This document shows, piece after piece, positions 20,125 to 28,052 of a stretch of DNA of 64,000 nucleotides. The notes under the pieces are model-generated. The model ran no database searches. It was given only the letters and a program-made list of their open reading frames with translations, and had not been told where the DNA came from. Origin of the DNA: Klebsiella africana (GTDB taxonomy: Bacteria; Pseudomonadota; Gammaproteobacteria; Enterobacterales; Enterobacteriaceae); contig NZ_CP084874.1 of NCBI RefSeq assembly GCF_020526085.1, positions 186,001 through 250,000 on the forward strand, written 5' to 3'. Every line of letters begins with the position of its first letter. Position 1 is the stretch's first letter. The translations under genes and the position numbers were made by a program.

Positions 20125-20156
20125 GCCTCCTGGTATCAGGAGGCCTTTTTATTTTT
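20125..20156 (+). terminator. Terminator after hokA
   Basis: Perfect stem GCCTCCTG/CAGGAGGC with a four-base loop, followed by T-rich sequence. Confidence 0.8.
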
Positions 20157-20210
20157 ACACGATCGTTGAATAAAACAGGCTTGCAACGCATACCGGAGTG
20201 TGGCTATCCT

Positions 20211-20337
20211 ATGTCCCGACGAATCCCTCGTCTCACCGGAGCGCGCCCCACAAATGAACAAACACGACTGATGAATTTCACGCCTTACCTCGCAGACGTT
20301 GCGGGTAGGGGAGTATTGATTTCATTCAGGAGTGCTT
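20211..20337 (+). promoter_or_regulatory. Leader of the ABC-F gene with hairpin and short frames
   Basis: Between the hok terminator and the ABC-F ATG lies a five-codon frame, MNKHD (20254-20271), overlapping TGATG with a second ATG. It is followed by an 11-bp hairpin with one bulge and one G-U pair (20283-20310; CCTTACC-T-CGCA against TGCG-GGTAGGG). The Shine-Dalgarno AGGAG follows. This resembles leaders that sense translation, but no ordinary terminator T-run follows the hairpin. Confidence 0.35.
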
Positions 20338-21957
20338 ATGGCTCATTGCGCCCAATCCCCTTCTTTTATTTTGCATCAGGTCACCTGTCAGTTTGCGACG
20401 GGACAGACCCTGTTTGGTCCGCTGAATTTATCGCTGGAACCGTCCCTTTGCGGCCTGGTCGGCCGGAACGGCGTCGGCAAGACGCGTCTGCTACGCCTGT
20501 TAGCGGGCCTGGATTCTCCTGCCGGCGGCCATATCGAGCGCGCCGCCGCCGTTGCCTGGGTAGCGCAGCAGCCGGCGCTCACGCCGGAGACCACCCTCGC
20601 AACGCTGCTGGGCTATGCGTCGGTTTTTGCCGCCTTGTCTCGCCTTGAACAGGGTCAAGGGCTGGCCGACGATTTCGATCTGTTAGATGGTCACTGGGAT
20701 CTCACCGATCGCCTGAGTTTAGCTTTCCGGGAAGCCGATCTCCCGCCGTTCTCTGCCGATCGCCCCGCATTTTCACTCAGCGGCGGCGAGCGGATGAAGG
20801 CTCTGCTGTGTGGCGCCTTCGTCTCGGGCGCCGATTATCTGCTGCTGGATGAGCCCACCAACCATCTGGACCGCCAGGGGCGGGAATGGCTCTATCACCA
20901 GCTGGAAAGCTGGCAGGGTGGGGCTCTGATCGCCAGCCACGACCGCGAACTGCTGACGCGGATGCCGAGGATCATTGAGCTGACGCCGACGGCGCTACGC
21001 AGCTACGGCGGCAACTATGATGAATATCAGCGCCAGCGTATGGCGGAGCAGCAGGCTGCGCGCGCGGCGCTGGAGCATGCCGTGACCGAGCGACGACGCA
21101 CCCGCGCGCGAATGCAAAAGGAGCATGACGCCGCCCAGCGGCGCTCGGCTCAGACGCTGCGTACCGTTGATACACTGAATATCGCCTCCTTCGAACGCGT
21201 GAAGTACAAAGGCGCGGCAAAAGAGCGCCCGGGAACGCTGTGCCGTCAGCATCGTGAACAGAACAGTAGCCTGAATGCCACCGTGCAGCAGGCGCGGGAG
21301 CGGGTCGAGGAAGAGTCCCCGGTGATGTTTACCCTGCCGGGTAGCGAAGTGGCCGCCGGTAAGCAGGTGCTGGTGGTGGAAGCATTGCAGCTCGCCCATT
21401 CACCCGCTGCACCGCTGGACTGGCGCGTGGATGGTCCGATGCGCATTGCGCTTAAGGGGCCGAATGGCTGTGGCAAAACGACTTTGCTGAAAACACTATT
21501 GGGTCTGGAATCGGCTGTTTCAGGCGATGTCTGGCTGTCGGTGAGCGCGGCTTATCTGGATCAGCATCTGACGCAGCTGGATCTGTCGTTATCGGTCATG
21601 GCGCACCTGAGCCTGGACGATACCCCGCTGGATGAGGGCCTTCTGCGCACCCGCCTGGCGCAGCTCCAGCTGGGCGCGGATAAGGTCACTCTGCCGCTGA
21701 CGGCGCTCAGCGGCGGCGAACGTCTGAAAGCGGCTTTGGCGTGTGTGCTCTGGCGACGCGAGCCTGCCCAGTTGCTATTGCTGGATGAGCCGACCAACCA
21801 TCTCGATTTAGCATCGACGCAGGCTATTGAAAGCGCGCTGACGGCGTTTCCCGGCGCGATGGTAGTGGTGTCGCATGATGAGGCATTTTTACAAGGTCTG
21901 AGGCTGACCCATAGTCTGGCATGGCGGGATACGGGTTGGCATTTTTCCCTGCTCTGA
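20338..21957 (+). CDS. ABC-F family ATPase
   Basis: A 539-residue soluble protein with two ABC ATPase domains and no membrane segments. Domain 1 has Walker A GRNGVGKT (42-49), signature LSGGE (147-151) and DEPTNHLD (171-178). Domain 2 has GPNGCGKTT, LSGGERLKAAL and LLLLDEPTNHLD. The charged linker between them (about 225-300) is the element ABC-F proteins insert into the ribosomal E site. Known members regulate translation or protect ribosomes from antibiotics; this one's role cannot be told from sequence. It is not one of the four E. coli K-12 paralogues (EttA, Uup, YheS, YbiT) as far as I can judge. I chose ATG 20338 (5 bases after AGGAG) over the in-frame GTG at 20332. Confidence 0.85.
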   Translation: MAHCAQSPSFILHQVTCQFATGQTLFGPLNLSLEPSLCGLVGRNGVGKTRLLRLLAGLDSPAGGHIERAAAVAWVAQQPALTPETTLATLLGYASVFAALSRLEQGQGLADDFDLLDGHWDLTDRLSLAFREADLPPFSADRPAFSLSGGERMKALLCGAFVSGADYLLLDEPTNHLDRQGREWLYHQLESWQGGALIASHDRELLTRMPRIIELTPTALRSYGGNYDEYQRQRMAEQQAARAALEHAVTERRRTRARMQKEHDAAQRRSAQTLRTVDTLNIASFERVKYKGAAKERPGTLCRQHREQNSSLNATVQQARERVEEESPVMFTLPGSEVAAGKQVLVVEALQLAHSPAAPLDWRVDGPMRIALKGPNGCGKTTLLKTLLGLESAVSGDVWLSVSAAYLDQHLTQLDLSLSVMAHLSLDDTPLDEGLLRTRLAQLQLGADKVTLPLTALSGGERLKAALACVLWRREPAQLLLLDEPTNHLDLASTQAIESALTAFPGAMVVVSHDEAFLQGLRLTHSLAWRDTGWHFSLL

Positions 21958-21961
21958 ATGC

Positions 21962-21995
21962 CCAGTAGCCGCCATCGTATGCTGGCGGCTACTGG
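21962..21995 (+). terminator. Perfect 13-bp inverted repeat after the ABC-F gene
   Basis: CCAGTAGCCGCCA and TGGCGGCTACTGG pair perfectly with an 8-base loop, immediately after the stop codon. There is no T-run on the plus strand, so termination may be weak. Confidence 0.55.
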
Positions 21996-22003
21996 CGACA
22001 GAT

Positions 22004-22033
22004 AAAAAAAATCCCCGCCATCAGGCAGGGATT
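22004..22033 (-). terminator. Terminator of cspA
   Basis: On the minus strand the stem ATCCCTGCC/GGCGGGGAT is followed by seven or more U, a standard rho-independent terminator. Confidence 0.85.
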
Positions 22034-22055
22034 CTCGATTCTTAGCGGCTTGAAC

Positions 22056-22268
22056 TTACAGAGAAGTTACGTTGCCAGCTGCCGGGCCTTTAGCGCCGCT
22101 TTCGATGGTGAAGGATACTTTCTGACCTTCGTCCAGGGATTTGTAGCCATCGTTCTGGATAGCAGAGAAGTGTACGAACACGTCTTTAGAGCCATCGTCA
22201 GGAGTGATGAAGCCGAAGCCTTTGTCAGCGTTGAACCATTTTACGATACCAGTCATTTTACCGGACAT
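22056..22268 (-). CDS. cspA: Major cold shock protein CspA
   Basis: A 70-residue cold-shock-domain protein, same length as E. coli CspA. RNP1 ([10 protein letters not shown]) and RNP2 (DVFVHFSAI) are intact. It is an RNA chaperone that melts structures so mRNAs can be translated after temperature downshift. AAGGT precedes the ATG. The long leader with a cold box and the promoter support the CspA assignment over other Csp paralogues, and the neighbours hokA and yiaG fit. Confidence 0.95.
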
Positions 22269-22459
22269 AGTGAATTACCTTTAAAAAAATAAGTGAGCCT
22301 TGCGGCGTAGCGGTCTGGACTACAGATTTAAAGCGATAAAGGGAAAGTTCACTACGGGGGTATCTTTGGATAACCTTAGAAGGACTGCTCTATTCGACTG
22401 CTCTGTGGTCTGTACATCAAACCTGCGAGCATTAACGCACGTTCAGCACCTGATAGCAA
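22269..22459 (-). promoter_or_regulatory. cspA promoter and 5' UTR with cold box
   Basis: On the minus strand, -35 TTGCTA (22454-22459) and -10 GTTAAT (22431-22436) are 17 bp apart. The start is expected near 22424, giving a leader of about 156 nt (about 159 in E. coli). The leader opens with a cold-box-like sequence, TGATGTACAGACCAC (within 22398-22421). This long leader acts as a thermosensor in E. coli. Confidence 0.8.
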
Positions 22460-22474
22460 ACTTTTTTTTACGGT

Positions 22475-22512
22475 GCAGCGGCAAAAGCTCCCTTACTGGC
22501 CCTTGCCGCTGC
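22475..22512 (-). repeat. Inverted repeat between yiaG and cspA
   Basis: GCAGCGGCAA and TTGCCGCTGC pair perfectly over 10 bp with an 18-base loop. It follows yiaG and precedes the cspA promoter. The minus strand has no U-run after it, so it would be at best a weak yiaG terminator. Confidence 0.5.
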
Positions 22513-22520
22513 GCGCGAGA

Positions 22521-22811
22521 TTAATCGAGTAACTGTCGTGAAAGCTGTGGATTGGCCTGAATCAGGCGCATCAATTTCAGCTCGGTGGGAGACGGTCTGA
22601 CCCGTCTCGACTCCCACTCTCTTACCATGGCGACGCTCACACCCATGACGTTGGCAAAGTCGTCAATCTTAAGTCCAGTGCCTTTACGCAGCTGTTCAAA
22701 TTCACTAAATACAGTGGACTTACGGGGTGAGGTAAGTTTCTGATTATCATCCTTAAAAACGATGTGTTCCAGGCTGCTCAGCAGTTCAAACACGGGATCT
22801 TTATATTCCAT
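22521..22811 (-). CDS. yiaG: HTH transcriptional regulator YiaG
   Basis: A 96-residue protein equal in length to E. coli YiaG. The C-terminal half (about 40-85) is an Xre/HigA-antitoxin-like helix-turn-helix: EFEQLRKGTGLKIDDFANVMGVSVAMVREWESRR. Lone proteins of this kind act as small DNA-binding regulators. No toxin partner is adjacent, since the neighbouring frames are cspA and a transporter. Its targets are unknown. GGAG lies upstream of the ATG. Confidence 0.88.
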   Translation of the reverse strand: MEYKDPVFELLSSLEHIVFKDDNQKLTSPRKSTVFSEFEQLRKGTGLKIDDFANVMGVSVAMVREWESRRVRPSPTELKLMRLIQANPQLSRQLLD

Positions 22812-23011
22812 TGAGAACTCCTTTTATCACACAGCGGAAAAGATTTTTCTATAGCTCATTAAGAATAGTCAGAAAATAGCGCAAGGGATGGTAACGTCTG
22901 TGATTATTTGCCAACAGGCTTTCGAATCAGCCCGGACAGCCAAACGGCAGCGCCGCCTAAGAGAATGATTATTAACGCGATGAGGTGGCTTCGAAAATTT
23001 TTGTAAACGGA

Positions 23012-23050
23012 TAAGAAAAAAGCGGCAAAGCCGGCGCGGGGCGCCGGCTT
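23012..23050 (-). terminator. Terminator of the aromatic-acid transporter gene
   Basis: On the minus strand AAGCCGGCGC/GCGCCGGCTT forms a 10-bp GC-rich stem, followed a few bases later by a U-run. Confidence 0.65.
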
Positions 23051-23056
23051 AAAAGA

Positions 23057-24412
23057 TCAGGCTTTCTGCAGGCCGCTCGCCTTTTCTGTCGCCGCCGGCG
23101 CGGATTTACTGACCCGGTATTTAATCAGCAGCGCGATGGCGGACAGGAACGCCGGGATAGCCAACAGGGTGAAAATGGTCTCAAACGAGAGCTGGGCTTG
23201 CATCAGGAAGGCGCCGCTGAACGCGCCGAGGATCCCGCCGAAGCGGCCGATACCCAGCATCCAGGCGACGCCGGTGGCGCGCCCCTGCGTCGGATAGAAG
23301 CCAGCCGCCAGCGCCGGCATCGACGACTGCGCGCCGTTCATAATGCTGCCGGCGATAAAGACCATCACTCCCATTAGCGCCAGGCTGCTGGTGGAGAACC
23401 CCACCAGGCAGACAAAAACGCCGGTCAGCAGCCAGCCAACGGCCACCACCTTATTGGGGTTGATCTTGTCCATCAGCGCGCCGAGGATCAGCACGCCAAT
23501 TCCGCCGCCCAGCGGGAACAAGGCGGTGATGATGGAGGCCTGGCTCATTGAGGCGCCGGTTTCGCGGATCAGCAGCGGCAGCCAGCTGGTCAGGAGGTAG
23601 AAAATCAGCAGGCCCATAAAGTAGGTCAGGCACAGCATCACGGTACCCACGGCGTAGCGAGGGGAGAAAATGACGCCGATCGCGGATTTCTCTTTCACCT
23701 GGCCTGCTTCGCGCAGCTCAAAGTCGACTGCATTCGGTAACGGCGCGATGCGTTTCAGGATTGCAGCAATGCGCTGCGCCGGCTGCTGCTTCACCACCAG
23801 ATAGCGGGCAGACTCCGGCAGCAGAAATATCAATGCCACTGCCAGCAGGAGGGGCATCACGCCGCCCAGCACCAGCACACTCTGCCAGCCATAGTGCGGG
23901 ATCATCCAGGCGGATAAAAAGCCGCCCAGCGATGATCCCATCGGAAAGCCGACGAACATCAGGTTCACCAGCAGCGCCCGACGGCGCTCCGGCGCATATT
24001 CGCTCATTAGCGTCGCGGCATTCGGCATCGCTGCGCCAAGGCCCAGACCGGTCAGAAAGCGCAGCAGCGTCAGCTGGTTAAGACTGGTGGCGAAGGCGGT
24101 GAGCAGGCTAAATCCACCGAATACCACGATCGACATAATCAGCACTTTTTTGCGCCCGATGCGGTCGGCCAGCGGTCCTGCGGTTAAAGCACCGACCGCC
24201 AGGCCCACCAGCGCGGCGCTCATCACCGGGCCGAGGGCTGATTTTTCCACGCCCCATTCCTGGACCAGATCAGAGGCGATGAACCCGATGATCGCGGTGT
24301 CGAACCCGTCCATCGCGACGGTGATAAAGCAGAGCGCGAGGATCATCCACTGGTAGCGGGTGAAGGGGTGCTCGTTGATAAAGGCCTGAATGTCGATGGT
24401 TGTCTTAGTCAT
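23057..24412 (-). CDS. MFS aromatic acid:H+ symporter (AAHS family, PcaK-like)
   Basis: A 451-residue MFS transporter with 12 predicted helices. AAHS-family features are the N-terminal FITVAMDGFDTAIIGFIA (aspartate in helix 1), the loop motif GPLADRIGRKKVL between helices 2 and 3, and LLPESARYLVVKQQPAQRIAAIL in the central loop. Relatives import 4-hydroxybenzoate, protocatechuate or phenylpropanoids. No catabolic genes are adjacent, so it would feed pathways elsewhere. Two upstream boxes resemble IclR-type pca operators and favour a pcaK-like role. It is inserted between yiaG and yiaF, where E. coli K-12 has nothing. Confidence 0.82.
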   Translation of the reverse strand: MTKTTIDIQAFINEHPFTRYQWMILALCFITVAMDGFDTAIIGFIASDLVQEWGVEKSALGPVMSAALVGLAVGALTAGPLADRIGRKKVLIMSIVVFGGFSLLTAFATSLNQLTLLRFLTGLGLGAAMPNAATLMSEYAPERRRALLVNLMFVGFPMGSSLGGFLSAWMIPHYGWQSVLVLGGVMPLLLAVALIFLLPESARYLVVKQQPAQRIAAILKRIAPLPNAVDFELREAGQVKEKSAIGVIFSPRYAVGTVMLCLTYFMGLLIFYLLTSWLPLLIRETGASMSQASIITALFPLGGGIGVLILGALMDKINPNKVVAVGWLLTGVFVCLVGFSTSSLALMGVMVFIAGSIMNGAQSSMPALAAGFYPTQGRATGVAWMLGIGRFGGILGAFSGAFLMQAQLSFETIFTLLAIPAFLSAIALLIKYRVSKSAPAATEKASGLQKA

Positions 24413-24852
24413 ACGGCTTTCCTGGCAGGCTGAGCGAGGGACAGAGGTTTATTATTATCGTCGCCTTCGCGTCGTTGAGTTTGATTTGTGCGATAATCGA
24501 ACGTATCGCCGTTAATCGCTCATTCATCAAATCATTGAAGTGCGAGGCAGGCAATCCAGACGCGTGCCAAAGCGTGCGATTATCGTCCGCTTTAAGGCGC
24601 AGTGTCGGGTTGTGGCTTTTTATTTATATTAATATCAATGATTTATGAAATGCTGGCTCGACTGATCTTAAGACCATATTTGTGATGCGCATAACAGACG
24701 TTCTACACCGCGACGATGGCGTGCAAAATGGTGTTTTTCCTGCGTAAGATTAGCAGTAAAGGGTATCCTGCGAGGCCGAGCTGGACTATCCTTGTCAGCG
24801 TCTGGCACGTGTGTGTCGTTGTGCGCTTTTTTTGGCTGAAAGGAGTAAAAAA
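24413..24852. promoter_or_regulatory. Divergent control region with two IclR-type operator-like boxes
   Basis: A 440-bp gap between the MFS gene and yiaF. Two 15-bp boxes, GTGCGATAATCGAAC (24488-24502) and GTGCGATTATCGTCC (24574-24588), lie 86 bp apart. Their complements differ by one and two bases from the remembered PcaR-type site GTTCGATAATCGCAC. The yiaF side has AAAGGAG before its ATG. The rest shows no recognisable gene. Confidence 0.5.
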
Positions 24853-25563
24853 ATGGCGACAGGAAAGTCCTGCTCTCGCTGGTTTGCGGCTATGGCGGCC
24901 TTATTGATGGTGGTTAGCCTGAGTGGGTGTTTTGATAAAGAGGGCGATCAGCGCAAAGCGTTTATCGACTTCCTGCAGAATACGGCGATGCGTAGCGGTG
25001 AACGTCTGCCGACGCTGACCGCCGATCAGAAAAAACAGTTTGGGCCTTTTGTTTCTGACTACGCGGTGATCTACGGTTACTCGCAGCAGGTAAGCCAGGC
25101 GATGGACGCCGGTCTGCGCCCGGTAGTGGACAGCGTCAATGCGATCCGCGTTCCGCAGGATTATATGACCCAGCGTGAGCCGCTGCGTCAGGCGAACGGC
25201 GCGCTGGGCGTGCTCAGCCAGCAGCTGCAGAATGCGAAAATGCAGGCCGATGCCGCGCATGGCGCGCTGAAGCAGGCTGACGATCTCAAGCCGGTCTTCG
25301 ATCAGGTTTACGCCAAGGTGGTGACAGCGCCAGCCGACGCGCTGCAGCCGCTGATCCCGGCCGCGCAGATCTTTACCCAGCAGCTGGTTCAGGTGGGGGA
25401 CTTTGTCGCCCAGCAGGGGACGCAGGTGAGCTTTGTCGCCAACGGCATTCAATTCCCGACCTCCCAGCAGGCCAGTCAGTATAATGCGCTGATTGGGCCG
25501 CTGGCGGCGCAGCATCAGGCGTTTAATCAGGCATGGACGGCAGCGGTCAACGCTACCCGTTAA
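24853..25563 (+). CDS. yiaF: YiaF, DUF3053 lipoprotein
   Basis: A 236-residue protein equal to E. coli YiaF. A hydrophobic N-terminus runs into the lipobox LSGC (Cys about 24), so it is a predicted lipoprotein. The body is helical and rich in Gln and Ala (DUF3053). The function is unknown. The frame is open 14 codons upstream, but ATG 24853 follows AAAGGAG and gives the E. coli N-terminus MATGKSCSRWF. It is adjacent to ghrB, converging with it. Confidence 0.9.
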   Translation: MATGKSCSRWFAAMAALLMVVSLSGCFDKEGDQRKAFIDFLQNTAMRSGERLPTLTADQKKQFGPFVSDYAVIYGYSQQVSQAMDAGLRPVVDSVNAIRVPQDYMTQREPLRQANGALGVLSQQLQNAKMQADAAHGALKQADDLKPVFDQVYAKVVTAPADALQPLIPAAQIFTQQLVQVGDFVAQQGTQVSFVANGIQFPTSQQASQYNALIGPLAAQHQAFNQAWTAAVNATR

Positions 25564-25625
25564 TGCTTCATCTGGCTGACGTTGGCTGCGGCGAACGGGC
25601 AGGATGATGGACAGGATGCAAAAAG

Positions 25626-25667
25626 AACCCGGGGAGGGCGATTGCCGCCGCCACCCGGGTTTTTTTA
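25626..25667 (+). terminator. Terminator between yiaF and ghrB, probably bidirectional
   Basis: AACCCGGG (25626) pairs with CCCGGGTT (25654-25661) and is followed by seven T on the plus strand. The minus strand also has U-rich sequence beyond the stem. Confidence 0.75.
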
Positions 25668-25671
25668 TGGC

Positions 25672-26643
25672 TTATTTAACCTGCGGATTGACGCAGTTTT
25701 TCTCAACGGTACCGTTCAGGGCATCGATCAGGTTGTCCACCGCGCAGGCCGCCATGTTGTAGCGCGTCTCATGGGTGGCAGAGCCGATATGCGGCAGCGC
25801 GACAACGTTCGGTAAGCTCAGCAGCGGTGAGTCTTTGGCCAGCGGTTCGTGCTCGAACACATCAAGACCGGCAGCGTGAATCTCACCGGCCTGCAGGGCG
25901 GCGATCAGCGCCTGCTCGTCCACTACCGGACCACGCCCGGCGTTAATGAAGATGGCAGAAGATTTCATTTTGGCAAACTGCGCCTGACCGAACAGATGGT
26001 GGGTCTCTTCGCTCAGGGGCAGGATCAGGCAGACGAAATCGGCTTCCTGCAGCAGGGTATCGAGATCGCAATAGCGGGCGTTGAAGCGCTCTTCCGCCTG
26101 CGGATGCTGGCGGCGGGCGTTATACAGGATCGGCATGCCGAACCCGAAGTGGGCGCGCTGCGCCAGCGCCATACCGATGCGGCCCATGCCGACGATACCT
26201 AAGGTTTTATGGTGAACATCGGTGCCGAACCAGTCCGGGCCAATGCTCTTCGTCCACTCGCCCGCTTTGACGCGCTCCGCCACTTCCACCACCCGGCGCG
26301 CGGTGCTCAGCACCAGCGCCATGACCGTATCGGCGACGGTCTCGGTCAGTACGGTCGGGGTATGCATCAGCAGCACCCGGCGGGCGTTCAGCGCCTCGAC
26401 GTCGAAGTTATCATAGCCAACAGAAACAGTGGAGGTCGCACGCAGCTTCGGCATTTTCTCCAGCAGCGCGGCGTCAACCTTTTCACTGGAGCCCAGGAGG
26501 CCTTCAGCCTGGGCAAAGGCCTCTGCGTGCTGCGAAACGGTCTCCGGCCGCAGGTTTTTCACCTGAGTGACGGAAAAGTGCTCCTCCAGACGCTGTAGCA
26601 GGTCGTCGGGAAGTGTTTTATAGAGAATGACAGACGGCTTCAT
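25672..26643 (-). CDS. ghrB: 2-ketoaldonate/glyoxylate/hydroxypyruvate reductase GhrB (KguD/TkrA)
   Basis: A 323-residue D-2-hydroxyacid dehydrogenase. The Rossmann motif GMGRIG is at 152-157, and catalytic Arg237, Glu266 and His285 align exactly with E. coli GhrB. It reduces glyoxylate, hydroxypyruvate and 2-ketoaldonates with NAD(P)H. Here it is the last gene of a kguE-kguK-kguT set, 24 bp after kguT, so its local job is probably KguD: reduction of 2-keto-6-phosphogluconate to 6-phosphogluconate. E. coli K-12 keeps ghrB at this place without the other genes. Confidence 0.93.
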   Translation of the reverse strand: MKPSVILYKTLPDDLLQRLEEHFSVTQVKNLRPETVSQHAEAFAQAEGLLGSSEKVDAALLEKMPKLRATSTVSVGYDNFDVEALNARRVLLMHTPTVLTETVADTVMALVLSTARRVVEVAERVKAGEWTKSIGPDWFGTDVHHKTLGIVGMGRIGMALAQRAHFGFGMPILYNARRQHPQAEERFNARYCDLDTLLQEADFVCLILPLSEETHHLFGQAQFAKMKSSAIFINAGRGPVVDEQALIAALQAGEIHAAGLDVFEHEPLAKDSPLLSLPNVVALPHIGSATHETRYNMAACAVDNLIDALNGTVEKNCVNPQVK

Positions 26644-26667
26644 GCGAATCTCCGTAGTGTGAGTCGT

Positions 26668-27948
26668 TCAGGCGTGATGAGCGCCAAGTGGAAGGTTTTG
26701 ATTATTAGCAGGCTTAACAATCAAAGTCAGCCATACTGACGCGAAAAGCGCCACCCCCATGAATATATAGGAGGCTGCGGGGCTGCCGGTGGCACCGTTC
26801 AGGTAGCCGACAAACCACGAGCCGAAGAAGGAGCCCAGAGCACCCATACTGTTGATCAGCGCCATGGCCCCACCGGCGACGTTGCGCGGCAGCATTTCCG
26901 GAATAATGGCGAAGAAGGGGCCGTAAGGCGCATACATTGCCGCCCCGGCTATCACCAGCAGGGTGTAGGAGACCCAAAAGTGGTTAGCACCGACCGCCCA
27001 GGAGCCGATGAAGGCCAGCCCGCCAATCAGCAGCAGCGGCCAGACGAACAGTTTACGGTTCTGCAGTTTATCCGAGGCCCAGGAAACCACGATCATGGCG
27101 ATAGTGGCCGCCAGGTACGGGACGGAAGAGAGCCAGCCCACTTCCACCATCCCCATATTCTCACCGCCGCTGCGGATAATCGACGGCAGCCACAGTACAA
27201 AGCCGTATACGCCGATACTCCAGGCAAAGTACTGGGCACAGAGCAGGATCACATTGCGGGAGCGGAAGGCCTCGCCATAGTTACGCACCGCTTTAATGCC
27301 CTGCTGTTCACGATCCAGTTGTTCCTGCAGCGCGGCTTTTTCACTCTCTGCCAGCCAGCCCACCTGTGATGGTTTGTCTTTTACCAACACCCACCAGCAG
27401 AAGGCCCAGATCACCGCCGGGATGCCTTCGAAGATGAACATTTCCCGCCAGCCAAAAGCCTGAATCAGATAGCCGGAGACCACCGACATCCACAGGACTG
27501 TCACCGGGTTACCGAGGATCAGGAAGGTGTTAGCGCGAGAGCGCTCTGATTTAGTGAACCAGTTGCTGATATAGATAAGCATCGCCGGCATCACCGCGGC
27601 TTCGACGACGCCGAGGATAAAGCGAATCGCCGCCAGCGCCGGGATATTATGCACAATACCGGTCAGGGAGGCGCAACCGCCCCACAGGATCAGGCAGATA
27701 AAGATCAGTTTGCGAACGCTGCGGCGCTCTGCATAGATAGCGCCGGGGATCTGGAAGAAGAAGTAGCCGAGGAAAAACAGGGCCCCCAGAAGGGAAGAGA
27801 TCCCCTTGGTGATCCCCAAATCTTCGGTAATGCCAGCCGCGGAGGCGAAGCTGAAATTGGCACGATCGAGGTACGCCAGGCTGTACGTGATAAACACGAT
27901 CGGCATGATGTACCACCAGCGTTTTGTTGCATTTGTTGAACTATTCAT
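26668..27948 (-). CDS. kguT: 2-ketogluconate transporter KguT (MFS, ACS family)
   Basis: A 426-residue MFS transporter with 12 predicted helices of the anion:cation symporter family. It has the N-terminal AYLDRANFSFASA motif and YAERRSVRKLIF after helix 2. ACS members carry sugar acids such as 2-ketogluconate, galactarate or glucarate. Substrate assignment rests on its position between kguK and kguD. A 104-bp gap with a short CGTCCG/CGGACG dyad separates it from kguK, so some internal regulation is possible. Confidence 0.82.
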   Translation of the reverse strand: MNSSTNATKRWWYIMPIVFITYSLAYLDRANFSFASAAGITEDLGITKGISSLLGALFFLGYFFFQIPGAIYAERRSVRKLIFICLILWGGCASLTGIVHNIPALAAIRFILGVVEAAVMPAMLIYISNWFTKSERSRANTFLILGNPVTVLWMSVVSGYLIQAFGWREMFIFEGIPAVIWAFCWWVLVKDKPSQVGWLAESEKAALQEQLDREQQGIKAVRNYGEAFRSRNVILLCAQYFAWSIGVYGFVLWLPSIIRSGGENMGMVEVGWLSSVPYLAATIAMIVVSWASDKLQNRKLFVWPLLLIGGLAFIGSWAVGANHFWVSYTLLVIAGAAMYAPYGPFFAIIPEMLPRNVAGGAMALINSMGALGSFFGSWFVGYLNGATGSPAASYIFMGVALFASVWLTLIVKPANNQNLPLGAHHA

Positions 27949-28052
27949 AGGCTTGCCTCTGTCAATGAGGTGACATACGTCCGCCGAAACGGACGCTGCT
28001 GTGCCGCGCTGCAGGTAGGGTACAGGACGGCTGTTATTGTTGCGTATAAACG

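Larger units (their letters stand above)
19724..20156 (+). ncRNA. hok-type mRNA with 5'/3' fold-back elements
   Basis: A TAGAAT -10 box (19724-19729) predicts a transcript start near 19736. The first bases GGGTGCTTGAG are complementary, with one bulged base, to CTCAATGCACCC at 20086-20097 downstream of the toxin gene. This is the 5'-tac/3'-fbi type of pairing known from hok mRNAs. A GC-rich hairpin with T-run (20125-20156) follows. No -35 box is convincing. The RNA would encode the leader frame (mok) and the toxin (hok). Confidence 0.6.

Noticed and set aside
22521..22811. YiaG as the antitoxin of a type II toxin-antitoxin pair
   Set aside because: The HTH fits an antitoxin, but no small toxin frame lies on either side on the same strand.
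22907..23010. Hydrophobic minus-strand stretch reading SHLIALIIILLGGAAVWLSGLIRKP, like a small membrane protein
   Set aside because: No ATG, GTG or TTG start in frame between the transporter stop codon and this stretch, and it lies just past a terminator.
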